Below the pieces are notes generated by a model. That model searched no databases and had not been told where the DNA came from. It was given only the letters and a program-made list of their open reading frames with translations. Below, in pieces: positions 53,857 to 62,598 of a DNA stretch of 64,000 nucleotides. Made by a program: the position numbers and the translations under genes. The stretch is from Hyphomicrobiales bacterium (GTDB lineage Bacteria; Pseudomonadota; Alphaproteobacteria; Rhizobiales; Devosiaceae): contig SEEL01000020.1 of assembly GCA_004144345.1 (NCBI GenBank), forward strand, positions 1 through 64,000, written 5' to 3'. Position 1 is the stretch's first letter. The number at the start of each line of letters is the position of its first letter.

Positions 53857-54447
53857 ATGACCCAGCCCCGCCAGATCTCCCGCACTGTCCCAGGCATCAC
53901 GGCGCTCAAGGCGCTCGCCCATCCCGACCGGCTGCGCCTCCTGTCGAGCCTTCGCACCGCCGGTCCCTCCACCGCCAGTGAACTCGGCCGGCGCTTCGGG
54001 CTCAATTCCGGCGCCACCAGCTACCATCTGCGCCAGCTCGCTTTGCACGGCTTCATCGAGCCCGCCACCGAACTCGGCAATGCGCGCGAGCGCTGGTGGC
54101 GCGCCAGGCATGAATCGACGTTCTACGAGACGGCGGAGCTGAGCGGCGACGACCTCGAATCCGGCCTCGCCTTCACCCAGGCGGTGCTCGCGGGTCACGC
54201 CGCCATGCTGCAACGCGCCCAGGAGGCCTATCGCGATCTGCCCGTGCCCTGGCGGAAGGCCTCGACCAACAGCGACTACATCATCCCGCTCACTGCCGAG
54301 GCCGCCGAGGCGCTCAACAACCGCATCATGGATCTGCTGATGGAGGCCAAGGCCGCGAGCCCCGCCCCGGGCACGCCGCTGCCGCCGGACGTGAAACTGG
54401 TTGCGTTCCTCCACTACGCCTTCCCCTATCCGGAGCCGCGCCAGTGA
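53857..54447 (+). CDS. ArsR family transcriptional regulator
   Basis: 196 residues. Winged helix near the N-terminus (LKALAHPDRLRLLSSLRTAGPSTASELGRRFGLNSGATSYHLRQLALHGFIE), with a C-terminal extension of about 110 residues, as in effector-binding ArsR proteins. No CXC metal site. The ATG has no ribosome binding site, and a -10 element lies just before it, so the mRNA may be leaderless. Overlaps the downstream MFS gene by four bases (GTGA), so it very probably controls that efflux gene. Confidence 0.9.
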   Translation: MTQPRQISRTVPGITALKALAHPDRLRLLSSLRTAGPSTASELGRRFGLNSGATSYHLRQLALHGFIEPATELGNARERWWRARHESTFYETAELSGDDLESGLAFTQAVLAGHAAMLQRAQEAYRDLPVPWRKASTNSDYIIPLTAEAAEALNNRIMDLLMEAKAASPAPGTPLPPDVKLVAFLHYAFPYPEPRQ

Positions 54448-55673
54448 CGCGCCCGCTCCGGCCCATCGTCGCACTGGCCGTCGCCGAGATCGTCTCGCTG
54501 CTCGGCACGCGCCTCTCGATGCTCGCCATCCCGTGGCTTGTGCTCACCACCACCGGCGATCCGCTGCTCACCGGCCTCGTCGGCTTCGCCGAGATGCTGC
54601 CCTATGTGCTGGCCAAGGCCCTGGGCGGCCCGCTGATCGACCGGCTCGGCGCCCGCCGCATCTCGATCACCGCCGATCTCGCCTCGATGCTCGCCGTCGC
54701 CCTCGTGCCGCTGCTCCATTTCGCTGGCGCGCTGCGCCTCGAAACGCTGCTGCCCATCGTCGTGCTGCTCGGCACCCTGCGCGGCCCGGCCGACGCCGCC
54801 AAGCAGGCGATGATTCCGGCCGTCGCGGCCCTCGCCAATGTCGCGCTCGAACGCGTCACCGGCATCGTGGGCACCATCGATCGCCTTGCCGGCGCCCTCG
54901 GCGCCGCGGCCGCCGGCGCCCTCGTCGTCGCCATCGGCGCCGCCCCCGCCCTCGCTGCCACGGCGCTCACCTGCGCCCTCGCCGCGCTGGTCGTCGCCTT
55001 CGGCCTGCGCCTGCCGCGCCCCGCCCCTGCCACCGCCGCGAAATCGTCCTATCTCGCCGACCTCGGCGAGGGCTGGCGCTATTTCCGCACCGACCCGGTA
55101 CTGGTCGGCATCGTCGGCATGATCGCCGTCACCAACCTGTTCGATCAGGCCTACTCCGCTGTGCTGCTGCCGGTCTGGGCCAGTCTCGTCGGCGACGCGG
55201 CGCTACTCGGCAGTGTCTTTGCCACCTTCAGTGCCGCGGCGGTTGCGGGCGCCGTTCTCGCCACGCTGCTGGCGCCGCGCCTGCCGCGCCTCCTCGTCTA
55301 CACCACCGCTTTCCTCATCTGCGGCGCGCCGCGCTATCTGATCTTCCTCGCCGACACGCCGCTGCTGGCCATCTTCATCGTCGTCGCCACCGCCGGCTTC
55401 GCGTCGGGCTTCATCAACCCCATCATCTCGGCCGTGATCTTCGAGCGCATCCCGGCGCCGCTGGTCGGTCGCGTCAATTCGCTGATCGGCGCGGTGTCCT
55501 GGGGGCTCATCCCGTTCGGCGGCCTCGTTGGCGGCGCACTCATCGCCGCCTTCGGCCTCAAGGCGGCATTCGCCATCAGCGGTCTCGTCTATTTCGCCGC
55601 CACCATGCTACCGCTCGCCGTCCCCGCTTTTCGCGGCATCGGCCGGCGGCAGGCGGAGGCGGTCAGCCCTTGA
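54444..55673 (+). CDS. MFS transporter, efflux type
   Basis: 409 residues, twelve predicted membrane helices. The N-terminal LGGPLIDRLGARRISI is the MFS loop 2-3 signature. Predicted drug or metabolite exporter driven by protons. GTG start at 54444 shared with the ArsR stop. Its last 11 bases overlap the convergent sugar permease gene. Codon and base composition match the neighbours. Confidence 0.9.
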   Translation: MTRPLRPIVALAVAEIVSLLGTRLSMLAIPWLVLTTTGDPLLTGLVGFAEMLPYVLAKALGGPLIDRLGARRISITADLASMLAVALVPLLHFAGALRLETLLPIVVLLGTLRGPADAAKQAMIPAVAALANVALERVTGIVGTIDRLAGALGAAAAGALVVAIGAAPALAATALTCALAALVVAFGLRLPRPAPATAAKSSYLADLGEGWRYFRTDPVLVGIVGMIAVTNLFDQAYSAVLLPVWASLVGDAALLGSVFATFSAAAVAGAVLATLLAPRLPRLLVYTTAFLICGAPRYLIFLADTPLLAIFIVVATAGFASGFINPIISAVIFERIPAPLVGRVNSLIGAVSWGLIPFGGLVGGALIAAFGLKAAFAISGLVYFAATMLPLAVPAFRGIGRRQAEAVSP

Positions 55674-56541
55674 GCGCGCCGGCGGTCAGCCCCGCCACCA
55701 CATGCTTCTGCGCCAAGAAGAACACGATCACCGTCGGCAGAATGGTGAGTGTGATGAACGCCAGCACCAGGTGCCACTCAGTGCCGAACTCGCCGCGATA
55801 GACCATCATGCCGAGCGGCCACGGATATTTGCTCTCCGTGTTGAGAAAGATCAGCGGCAGCAGATAACTGTTCCAGCTCTGCACGAAGCTGATGATCCCG
55901 ACCGTCGCGATGATCGGCCGCGCCAGCGGCAGCGTCACATACCAGAAGAAGCGGATGTAACCGGCGCCGTCGACGAAGGCCGCGTCGAACAGCTCCTCCG
56001 GCATGTTGCGGAAGTAATTGCGGAACAGCAGGATCGAGGCGCCGATATGGAACGCCACCTGCGGCAGCACCACGCCCCAATAGGTATCCAGCAGGCCGAG
56101 GTCACGGATGCGCAGGAACAGCGGCAGGATCGCCGTCGCCACCGGGAACATCAGCCCGATCAGGAAATAGTTGAGCAGGAAGCCCGAGCCGAAGAAGCGC
56201 ACATGCGCGAACGCGAACGCCGCTGTCGCCGACACGATGATCGTCAGCGCCACCGTGAGCACGCCGATGATCAGCGAATTGCCCAGCAACTGCCAGTAGC
56301 GCGTCGAAAAGAAAATGTCGCCATAGTTGGAGAACACCCAGTCGACCGGCAGGCCGAACGGATTGGAACGCAGTTCCCCCAGTGTCTTGAAGCCGCCCAG
56401 CGCCGTCGCCACCAGCGGGATCAGCACGATCGCCGCCACGAGGAACAGGGAGGCATAGATATAGAGCTGCACGACGAACCCCGGCCGCCGCTCCGACGCC
56501 GTCTGCGTGCTCTCGAAACTGTCGGCGGCCGCGTCAGTCAT
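55663..56541 (-). CDS. Carbohydrate ABC transporter permease (MalG type)
   Basis: 292 residues with six membrane helices. The EAA loop reads EELFDAAFVDGAGYIRFFWYVTLPLARPI, the coupling site for the ATPase. Third gene of a binding-protein, permease, permease unit. Overlaps the previous permease gene by eight bases. The sugar is unknown. There is no ATPase gene in this unit. Confidence 0.92.
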   Translation of the reverse strand: MTDAAADSFESTQTASERRPGFVVQLYIYASLFLVAAIVLIPLVATALGGFKTLGELRSNPFGLPVDWVFSNYGDIFFSTRYWQLLGNSLIIGVLTVALTIIVSATAAFAFAHVRFFGSGFLLNYFLIGLMFPVATAILPLFLRIRDLGLLDTYWGVVLPQVAFHIGASILLFRNYFRNMPEELFDAAFVDGAGYIRFFWYVTLPLARPIIATVGIISFVQSWNSYLLPLIFLNTESKYPWPLGMMVYRGEFGTEWHLVLAFITLTILPTVIVFFLAQKHVVAGLTAGALKG

Positions 56542-57466
56542 TGCGCATGAACACCCGCTTGTAGCTGAACGCCAGCACCACGCAGATCAGGAACAGCACC
56601 ACGCCCACCGCGCTGCCGAACCCTACCTGCATCCGCTGCACGCCATACGTGTAGAGGAACGTCACCATGGTCTGCGTCGAGTTCGACGGCCCGCCGCCGG
56701 TCAGCGGCATGATCATGTCGAACAGCTGCAGCGAGCCGACGATCGAAAAGAAGATCGAGAGCCTGAGCGTCGAGGCGAGCAGCGGCAGCGTCACATAGAA
56801 GAATTTCTGCACCCGGTTGGCGCCATCGATCTCCGCCGCCTCGAGCAGATGCCGGTCCACCGCCTGCAGCCCCGCGATGAACAGCATCATGTGAAAGCCG
56901 AAATACTTCCACACGATCACCGCCAGCACCGCGCCCATCGCGGTCTTCTGGTCCGCCAGGAGGAACAGGTCGGGATAGCCGAGCGCCCGCCCGATCGCGC
57001 CCGCCAGCCCCGCATCGCCATCATAGACGAAGCGCCAGATCAGGCCCGCCGCCACATCGGCCAGCACATAGGGTAGAAAGAACAGCAGCCGGAACGTCAC
57101 CGCGCCGCGGATGCGATTGCTGAGCAAATTCGCCAGCCAGAGCGCCAGCGGGATCTGTACCCCCACCGAGATCACGATGATCAGGCCGTTATTCTTCAGC
57201 GCCGTGAGGAACGAGGCGTTCTTGAACAGCACCTCGAAATTGCGCCAGCCCACAAACTGCGTCGGCAGCCCATAGCCGTTCCAGTTGTAGAAGCTGTACC
57301 AGCCCGCCTCGCCCATCGGCAGGATCACGAACATCGTGAACAGAACAAGCGCGGGCGGCAGGAACAGCACGAGTACGGGAAGTTTCTCGCGCCACCTGCC
57401 GCCCTTGCGGACAGCGGCGACTGATCGAGGCTGAGTCAGGAGTATCTCGCCCGCAGGGAGTGTCAT
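56534..57466 (-). CDS. Carbohydrate ABC transporter permease (MalF type)
   Basis: 310 residues with six membrane helices. EAA loop DRHLLEAAEIDGANRVQKFFYVTLPLLAST. The ATG at 57466 (MTLPAGEILL) is preferred over one five codons upstream. Second gene of the sugar transport unit, 73 bases downstream of the binding-protein gene. Confidence 0.92.
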   Translation of the reverse strand: MTLPAGEILLTQPRSVAAVRKGGRWREKLPVLVLFLPPALVLFTMFVILPMGEAGWYSFYNWNGYGLPTQFVGWRNFEVLFKNASFLTALKNNGLIIVISVGVQIPLALWLANLLSNRIRGAVTFRLLFFLPYVLADVAAGLIWRFVYDGDAGLAGAIGRALGYPDLFLLADQKTAMGAVLAVIVWKYFGFHMMLFIAGLQAVDRHLLEAAEIDGANRVQKFFYVTLPLLASTLRLSIFFSIVGSLQLFDMIMPLTGGGPSNSTQTMVTFLYTYGVQRMQVGFGSAVGVVLFLICVVLAFSYKRVFMRND

Positions 57467-57539
57467 CGCCGCTATCCTCACCGGAACTCGGCGCCGTCTC
57501 TACCCCCCTCAAGGCGAGACGGCGCGCTTCCCGGTATCC

Positions 57540-58817
57540 CTAGAGAGCCAGGTCGAGTTCGCTCTTGATCATCGCCGCGCCATCGGCGCCCGACAGATTG
57601 CCCACGAACATCTCGACCGACACGTCATTGACCACGCGGCCCACCGCCGGCCCGAGATCCTGGTCGAAGAAGTTCTGGTGCCAGGTCGAACCCGCCACCT
57701 GCTCGGCCGACTGCTTCATCAGCGGATCGGTCACCGCGTCGCCGCTGTCTACCGTCACCGGAATGATGAAGCCCGCCGAAGCCAGCGCCCGCTCATTGTC
57801 GCGGTTGGTGAAGAACTTGATGAACTCGATCGCTTCCGGCTTCGGATTGGCCTTCAGCGCCCAGCCATTGAGACGGCCCAGCGTATCGGTCGCCTTGCCC
57901 ACGCCACCGGGCACTTCCGGGAACGCGAAGCGGCCGAGGTTCTCCTGTGCGAGGCCATTGCCGTCGGTGGCATTGGTCTTCTGGTTCTGCCACGTCGCTT
58001 CGAAGCCAAGGATCATCGCCGCCTTGCCATCGGCAAAGCTCTTGAGCGAATCCGGCCACGTCGCGCCGAGATAACCTGCCTGGCAGGGCTCGAGTTCGCC
58101 CAGCTGGCGCAACTGCTCGCCCGCCTTGACGAAGGGAGCGCCGTTGAAGCCGTCGCCTTCATTGGCCTTGGCCGCGTTGAACGCGTCCTGCCCGGCGTTC
58201 CGCATCACGAGGTAGCTCCAGTAGAAGTGGAGCGGCCACTTGTCGCCGCCACCGCAGGCGAGCGGCGTCAGCCCCGCATTCTTCAGCGTCGACACGGCGC
58301 CCAGCAGATCGTCCCAGCTCTTGATGCTGTCGGCGTTCACGCCCGCCTTGGCGAACTGTTCCTTGTTGTAGAAGAAGGCGATCGAGCCGGTCTTGTAGGG
58401 CACGGCCCAGACCTTGCCGTCATAGACGAGGCCGCCCAGCGGCCCGCTATTGTAGCTGTTGCGCCAGGCGCCGCCCTCGGCGTCCATGTCCGCCGTCAGA
58501 TCGTACAGCGCGCCGGTGCCCGATTGCTCCTTCAGCACGCCGCCGCCCCAGCTGTAGAAGATGTCCGGCGCCGCATCCGATTGCAGCAGCGTCGGCAGCT
58601 TGGCCTTGAACGCCTCGTTCTCGAGGAACTGGATCTGCACGTCGACATCAGGATGGCTCGCCTCGAAATCGGTGGCGATTTTCTCCCACGCCTCGATCAG
58701 CGGCGCGCCCGTCTCCACATGCATCAGCGACACCACGGTCTGCGCGTGGGCCGTGCCGCTCATCAGCATGGCGCTCAATAGCGCAGCGGCTGAAAGCGCT
58801 GTCATCGTCTTGGTCAT
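57540..58817 (-). CDS. Sugar ABC transporter substrate-binding protein
   Basis: 425 residues. Signal peptide KTMTALSAAALLSAMLMSGTAHA, then an extracellular solute-binding protein family 1 fold (TVVSLMHVETGAPLIEAWEKIATDFEASHPD through DVSVEMFVGNLSGADGA). ATG at 58817 with a GGGAGGGG site. It is the first gene of the unit and captures an unknown oligosaccharide or glycoside in the periplasm. The upstream region has two similar operator-like sequences. Confidence 0.93.
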   Translation of the reverse strand: MTKTMTALSAAALLSAMLMSGTAHAQTVVSLMHVETGAPLIEAWEKIATDFEASHPDVDVQIQFLENEAFKAKLPTLLQSDAAPDIFYSWGGGVLKEQSGTGALYDLTADMDAEGGAWRNSYNSGPLGGLVYDGKVWAVPYKTGSIAFFYNKEQFAKAGVNADSIKSWDDLLGAVSTLKNAGLTPLACGGGDKWPLHFYWSYLVMRNAGQDAFNAAKANEGDGFNGAPFVKAGEQLRQLGELEPCQAGYLGATWPDSLKSFADGKAAMILGFEATWQNQKTNATDGNGLAQENLGRFAFPEVPGGVGKATDTLGRLNGWALKANPKPEAIEFIKFFTNRDNERALASAGFIIPVTVDSGDAVTDPLMKQSAEQVAGSTWHQNFFDQDLGPAVGRVVNDVSVEMFVGNLSGADGAAMIKSELDLAL

Positions 58818-58943
58818 GTCGGTCCCCTCCCAGGGTGCCCGTGCGCCGGACCTGCCGGCGGCTGCAGGCAAAACATTAATCAACGAACCGGGCCGGCCCC
58901 TCCTCAGGCGGTCGCAACCCGTGCCCTCACGCTACGGCCCGTA

Positions 58944-59009
58944 CCATACCAGTGTCAATGAGTTACGTGCCTCAGCTCACTCAGAATTCAACAATGGCCT
59001 GTACCAGTT
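58944..59009 (-). promoter_or_regulatory. Candidate operator and promoter of the sugar transporter
   Basis: On the minus strand ACTGGTACAGG (near 58999-59009) and ACTGGTATGG (58944-58953) repeat with a spacing of about 55 bases, five helical turns. The second directly follows TTGACA (58952-58957), a consensus -35. An inverted repeat TTCAACA...TGTTGAA (58987-58993 and 59013-59019) surrounds the first. The pattern suggests looping repression by a regulator encoded elsewhere. Confidence 0.4.
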
Positions 59010-59033
59010 CACTGTTGAACCTTGGATCAGCGC

Positions 59034-59816
59034 TTAGTGCGCGTGGCCGTCATCATGATCGGCCTCGCCCCGCCGCCAGTAATTGGCCACCTTGAGGTAG
59101 TCGGGATTGACCCCCGCGCCCAGCAGGTGCTCGCGAATGGCGGCCGACGCTGAGGCCTCTCCGGCGACGAACGCATAGCCCGTGCCTTGCGGCAGCGCCG
59201 TCTCGCGCACCGCCTCGACCAGCTTGCCGCCTTCGCTCCGCACTACCCAGCGTAAATCGAGATTGGCCGCCGTAGCGAAGCTCTGCTTCTCGCTTGCGTC
59301 CGCAATCTCGATGATTGCGATGACGTCGGCTCCAGCCGGCAATTCCTCGATGCGCCGCCCGATCGCCGGCAGCGCCGTCTCGTCGCCCGCCAGCAGATAC
59401 CAGTCATACGCGCCACGCACCACGAACGAGCCGCGCGGTCCGCCCACGCCGAGCGTGTCGCCCGGCTTCGCCGTCGCCGCCCAGCTCGCGGCCGGGCCGT
59501 CGCCATGCAGCACGAAATCGATCACCACTTCGCCCGTCTGGATGTCGAAGCTGCGCGGCGTGTAGTCCCGGCCCTCCGGCCGGATGCCGCCGGGAAAGGC
59601 CAGCCCGTCGGGGCCCGGCACCGGGCGCTCCAGCGTCTCGCCCGGCTTGGCGAAGAAGAGCTTCACATGGTCGTCATAGGCATCCGACCGGAAAGTCGCA
59701 AAATCGGGATCGCTGAGCGTGATACGCGCCATCAGCGGCGTGAGCCGCTCATTGCTCACCACTTTGGCGATGCGGAAACGCAGCTCGTGGCGGACGCGTT
59801 CGGTGGTTCTGCTCAT
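59034..59816 (-). CDS. Siderophore-interacting protein (FAD-dependent ferric-siderophore reductase)
   Basis: 260 residues. FAD-binding motif RDYTPRSFD (near residue 80) and NAD(P)H domain with LAGDETALPAI and FVAGEASASAAIREHL, the SIP/ViuB signature. It reduces ferric-siderophore in the cytosol to release Fe2+. The C-terminus is His/Asp-rich (DHDDGHAH). Last gene of the iron operon, four bases after the ATPase gene. Confidence 0.94.
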   Translation of the reverse strand: MSRTTERVRHELRFRIAKVVSNERLTPLMARITLSDPDFATFRSDAYDDHVKLFFAKPGETLERPVPGPDGLAFPGGIRPEGRDYTPRSFDIQTGEVVIDFVLHGDGPAASWAATAKPGDTLGVGGPRGSFVVRGAYDWYLLAGDETALPAIGRRIEELPAGADVIAIIEIADASEKQSFATAANLDLRWVVRSEGGKLVEAVRETALPQGTGYAFVAGEASASAAIREHLLGAGVNPDYLKVANYWRRGEADHDDGHAH

Positions 59817-59820
59817 GGCC

Positions 59821-60585
59821 TTACTCCTGGTCGTAATAGACGCTGATCAGCTGTCCGCCGATGTGGTGGACGGTCACTTCCACCTCATAGACCTCGCGCA
59901 TGATCTCGCGGGTGATCACCTCGGAAGGCGTGCCCTGATAGGCGACGCGCCCCTGGCGCATGCACACGATATGGTCGGAATAGACCGACGCGAAATTGAT
60001 GTCGTGCAGCACTAGAACAATGGTCTTGCCGAGTTCACCCGCCGCCCGTTTCAACAGCCGCATCATGCCCACGGCATGCTTCATGTCGAGATTGTTCAGC
60101 GGCTCGTCGAGCAGCACATAGTCGGTGTCCTGGCACAGCACCATCGCGACGAACGCCCGCTGCCGCTGCCCACCCGACAATTCGTCGAGGAACCGCTCGC
60201 TGAGCTCGCCGAGGTTGAGGTAGCCGATCGCCTGGTCGATATGGACCTTGTCCGCCGCCGTCAGCCGGCCCTTTGAATGCGGATAGCGGCCAAAGCTCAC
60301 GAGGTCGCGCACCGTGAGGCGCGCTGTCATGTGATTGTCTTGCCTGAGGATCGACAGCCGCTTGGCCAACGCCTCGCTCGACACCTTCGAGACGTCGAGC
60401 CCGTCCACCGTCACGCTGCCGCGGTCCATGCTCATCAACCGGCTGACCATCGACAGGAAGGTGGACTTGCCCGCCCCGTTCGGCCCGATGATCGAAGTGA
60501 TGCCGCCCTTGGGCAGACTCAGGCTGACGCCGTCGACGACGCAGGTCGCGCCATAGCTCTTGGTCACGCCATCTGAAACGATCAT
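59821..60585 (-). CDS. Iron-siderophore ABC transporter ATPase
   Basis: 254 residues. Walker A GPNGAGKST, signature LSGGQRQRA, Walker B YVLLDEPLNNLD, H-loop VLHDINFA: a FepC/YclP type ATPase. Starts inside the end of the permease gene (overlap of four bases). Fourth gene of the operon. Confidence 0.96.
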   Translation of the reverse strand: MIVSDGVTKSYGATCVVDGVSLSLPKGGITSIIGPNGAGKSTFLSMVSRLMSMDRGSVTVDGLDVSKVSSEALAKRLSILRQDNHMTARLTVRDLVSFGRYPHSKGRLTAADKVHIDQAIGYLNLGELSERFLDELSGGQRQRAFVAMVLCQDTDYVLLDEPLNNLDMKHAVGMMRLLKRAAGELGKTIVLVLHDINFASVYSDHIVCMRQGRVAYQGTPSEVITREIMREVYEVEVTVHHIGGQLISVYYDQE

Positions 60586-61586
60586 CGCGCGGACCTCCGC
60601 AATACGAGAATAATGAAGACGATGCCGCCGAGGAACTCGATGATGATCGAAAGCGCGGTATCGAAGGCGAAAATGCGCTCGAGAATGGTCTGGCCACCCA
60701 CGAGGCAGGTGATGGCGAGGAGCGCCGCCGCCGGCAGCACATAGCGATGCCGGCTGGTGCCCACCAGCGAATGCGCGAGGCTCGCAACGAGCAGCCCGAA
60801 GAAGGTGATCGGCCCGACCAGCGCGGTCGACACCGCAACCATCACCGACACCAGCATCAGGATGATCACCACGGTCCGCTGATACGGCACGCCGAGATTG
60901 ATCGCCTGCGCGCGGCCCAGCGACAGCACGTCGAATGTGTGCCCGATGCGCAGCGCCACCACACTCGCGACGACAATGATCGCGCTCGAGAGCAGCAGCA
61001 GGGTCGTATCGATCGTTCCGAAGCTCGCAAAGAACGAATCCTGCAGCACCTGGAACGCATTGGGGTCGAGCATGCGCTGCATGAACTGGCTTAGGCTACG
61101 GAACAGAATGCCGAACACGATGCCCACCAGCACCAGCAGCGTCAGGCTCCGCTCCTCGCCAAGGAACAGCCAGCGGAACAGCAGCCCCGAGAACACCACC
61201 ATCACGACGATCTCGACGCCGAACTGGATCTGCGGATCAATCCCCGCCAGCGCGCCCGCGCCGAGGAAGAACACGATGGAGGTCTTGAGCAGCACATAGA
61301 GCGCGTCAAAGCCCATGATCGACGGCGTCAGGATGCGATTGTTGGTCACCGTCTGGAACAGCACCGTCGACACCGCGACCGAATAGGCCACGAGGCAGAG
61401 CGCCAGCACTTTGCGCCCGCGGAACGGGATCACGAAGCTCCAGCTGCCCTTGGCGCCAATCGTCATGAAGCAGACGATCGAGACCAGCGCCAGAAGGCCG
61501 AGCGCCGTGAGCGCGAACACCGGCCGCGACATCCCGAGAATGCGGCGCGAGCCCATGATGGGCGCGGCAATTGCGGTATCAGCCAT
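60582..61586 (-). CDS. Iron-siderophore ABC transporter permease, second
   Basis: 334 residues, FecCD-type with nine to ten membrane helices. The end of the chain contains the family regions VALVGPITFFGLLVASLAHSLVGTSRHRYVLPAAAL. Overlaps the first permease gene by eight bases. The two dissimilar permeases should form a heterodimer. Confidence 0.94.
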   Translation of the reverse strand: MADTAIAAPIMGSRRILGMSRPVFALTALGLLALVSIVCFMTIGAKGSWSFVIPFRGRKVLALCLVAYSVAVSTVLFQTVTNNRILTPSIMGFDALYVLLKTSIVFFLGAGALAGIDPQIQFGVEIVVMVVFSGLLFRWLFLGEERSLTLLVLVGIVFGILFRSLSQFMQRMLDPNAFQVLQDSFFASFGTIDTTLLLLSSAIIVVASVVALRIGHTFDVLSLGRAQAINLGVPYQRTVVIILMLVSVMVAVSTALVGPITFFGLLVASLAHSLVGTSRHRYVLPAAALLAITCLVGGQTILERIFAFDTALSIIIEFLGGIVFIILVLRRSAR

Positions 61587-62598
61587 TACGGCGCGTCCTC
61601 AGCAGCAGGAAGAGGAACACCGCGCTGCCGATCACCCCGACCACCACGCTGATCGGAATTTCGTGCGGATATCGGATGACGCGGCCGAGGATATCGCAGG
61701 CCAAAACGAAGCCCGCCCCCATCACCGCCACCCACGGCACCGTGCGGCGCATATTGTCGCCCACCATCAGGCTCACGAGGTTGGGCACGATCAGTCCGAG
61801 GAACGGGATCGAGCCCGCCGTCACCAGGACGCTCGCGCTCACCAGCGACACGATGATCAGCCCCAGCACCATCACGCGCTGGTAGTTGAGCCCGAGGTTG
61901 GTGGTAAAATCCTTGCCCATGCCGGCCACCGTGAACCGGTCCGCCGCGATATAGGCCAGCGCCCCGCAGGCGAGCCCGACCCACAACAACTCATAGCGCC
62001 CGCGCAGGATGCCGGAGAAGTCGCCCATGTTCCACGCCAGCATCGTCGGCAGCAGTTCGACGCGATAGGCGATGAACGATGTCGCCGCGCCAATGATACC
62101 GCCCAGCATGATGCCCACCAGCGGCACCAGCATCACGTCGCGCAGCGGCACCGCGCGCAGTATACGCAGGAACAGCGCCGTGCCCGCCAGCGCGAACGCG
62201 GCGGCAATCAGCATCTTGCCCATCAGCGGCCAGCCGGGAACGAACAGCGTCGCCAGCAGAAAGCCGAGGCTCGCCGATTCCGTCGTGCCCGCCGTCGATG
62301 GCTCGACGAAGCGGTTGCGCACGATCATCTGCATCACCAGCCCCGCCACCGCCATCGCGGCACCGGAGAGGATGATCGCCAGCGTGCGCGGGATGCGGCT
62401 GATCAGCAGCACCTGCACCGCCCGGTCCTCGGGGCTCGCCGACCACAGCGTGCCCGGCGTCACATTGCTCACGCCGATGAAGAGGCTAATCACCGCAAGC
62501 ACAAGCGTCGCGACAATCGCGACGGCGAGCCATGCGGTGGGATGCGTCTTGGGGGAGAGAAACCGGCCGCCGGAGCGGCCGGGTAGTACGTCCGTCAT
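61579..62598 (-). CDS. Iron-siderophore ABC transporter permease, first
   Basis: 339 residues, FecCD-type. ILSGAAMAVAGLVMQMIVRNRFVEPSTAGTTESASLGFL and SIPFLGLIVPNLVSLMVGDNMRRTVPW are family motifs. Its ATG shares one base with the stop of the binding-protein gene. Order and family resemble the yclNOPQ/fatCD petrobactin-catecholate systems. Confidence 0.94.
   Translation of the reverse strand: MTDVLPGRSGGRFLSPKTHPTAWLAVAIVATLVLAVISLFIGVSNVTPGTLWSASPEDRAVQVLLISRIPRTLAIILSGAAMAVAGLVMQMIVRNRFVEPSTAGTTESASLGFLLATLFVPGWPLMGKMLIAAAFALAGTALFLRILRAVPLRDVMLVPLVGIMLGGIIGAATSFIAYRVELLPTMLAWNMGDFSGILRGRYELLWVGLACGALAYIAADRFTVAGMGKDFTTNLGLNYQRVMVLGLIIVSLVSASVLVTAGSIPFLGLIVPNLVSLMVGDNMRRTVPWVAVMGAGFVLACDILGRVIRYPHEIPISVVVGVIGSAVFLFLLLRTRRNG

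Noticed and set aside
48975-58817. Acyltransferase-SH3b-ArsR-MFS-ABC segment as a genomic island
   Set aside because: No integrase, tRNA, direct-repeat ends or clear composition break; ordinary accessory genes.
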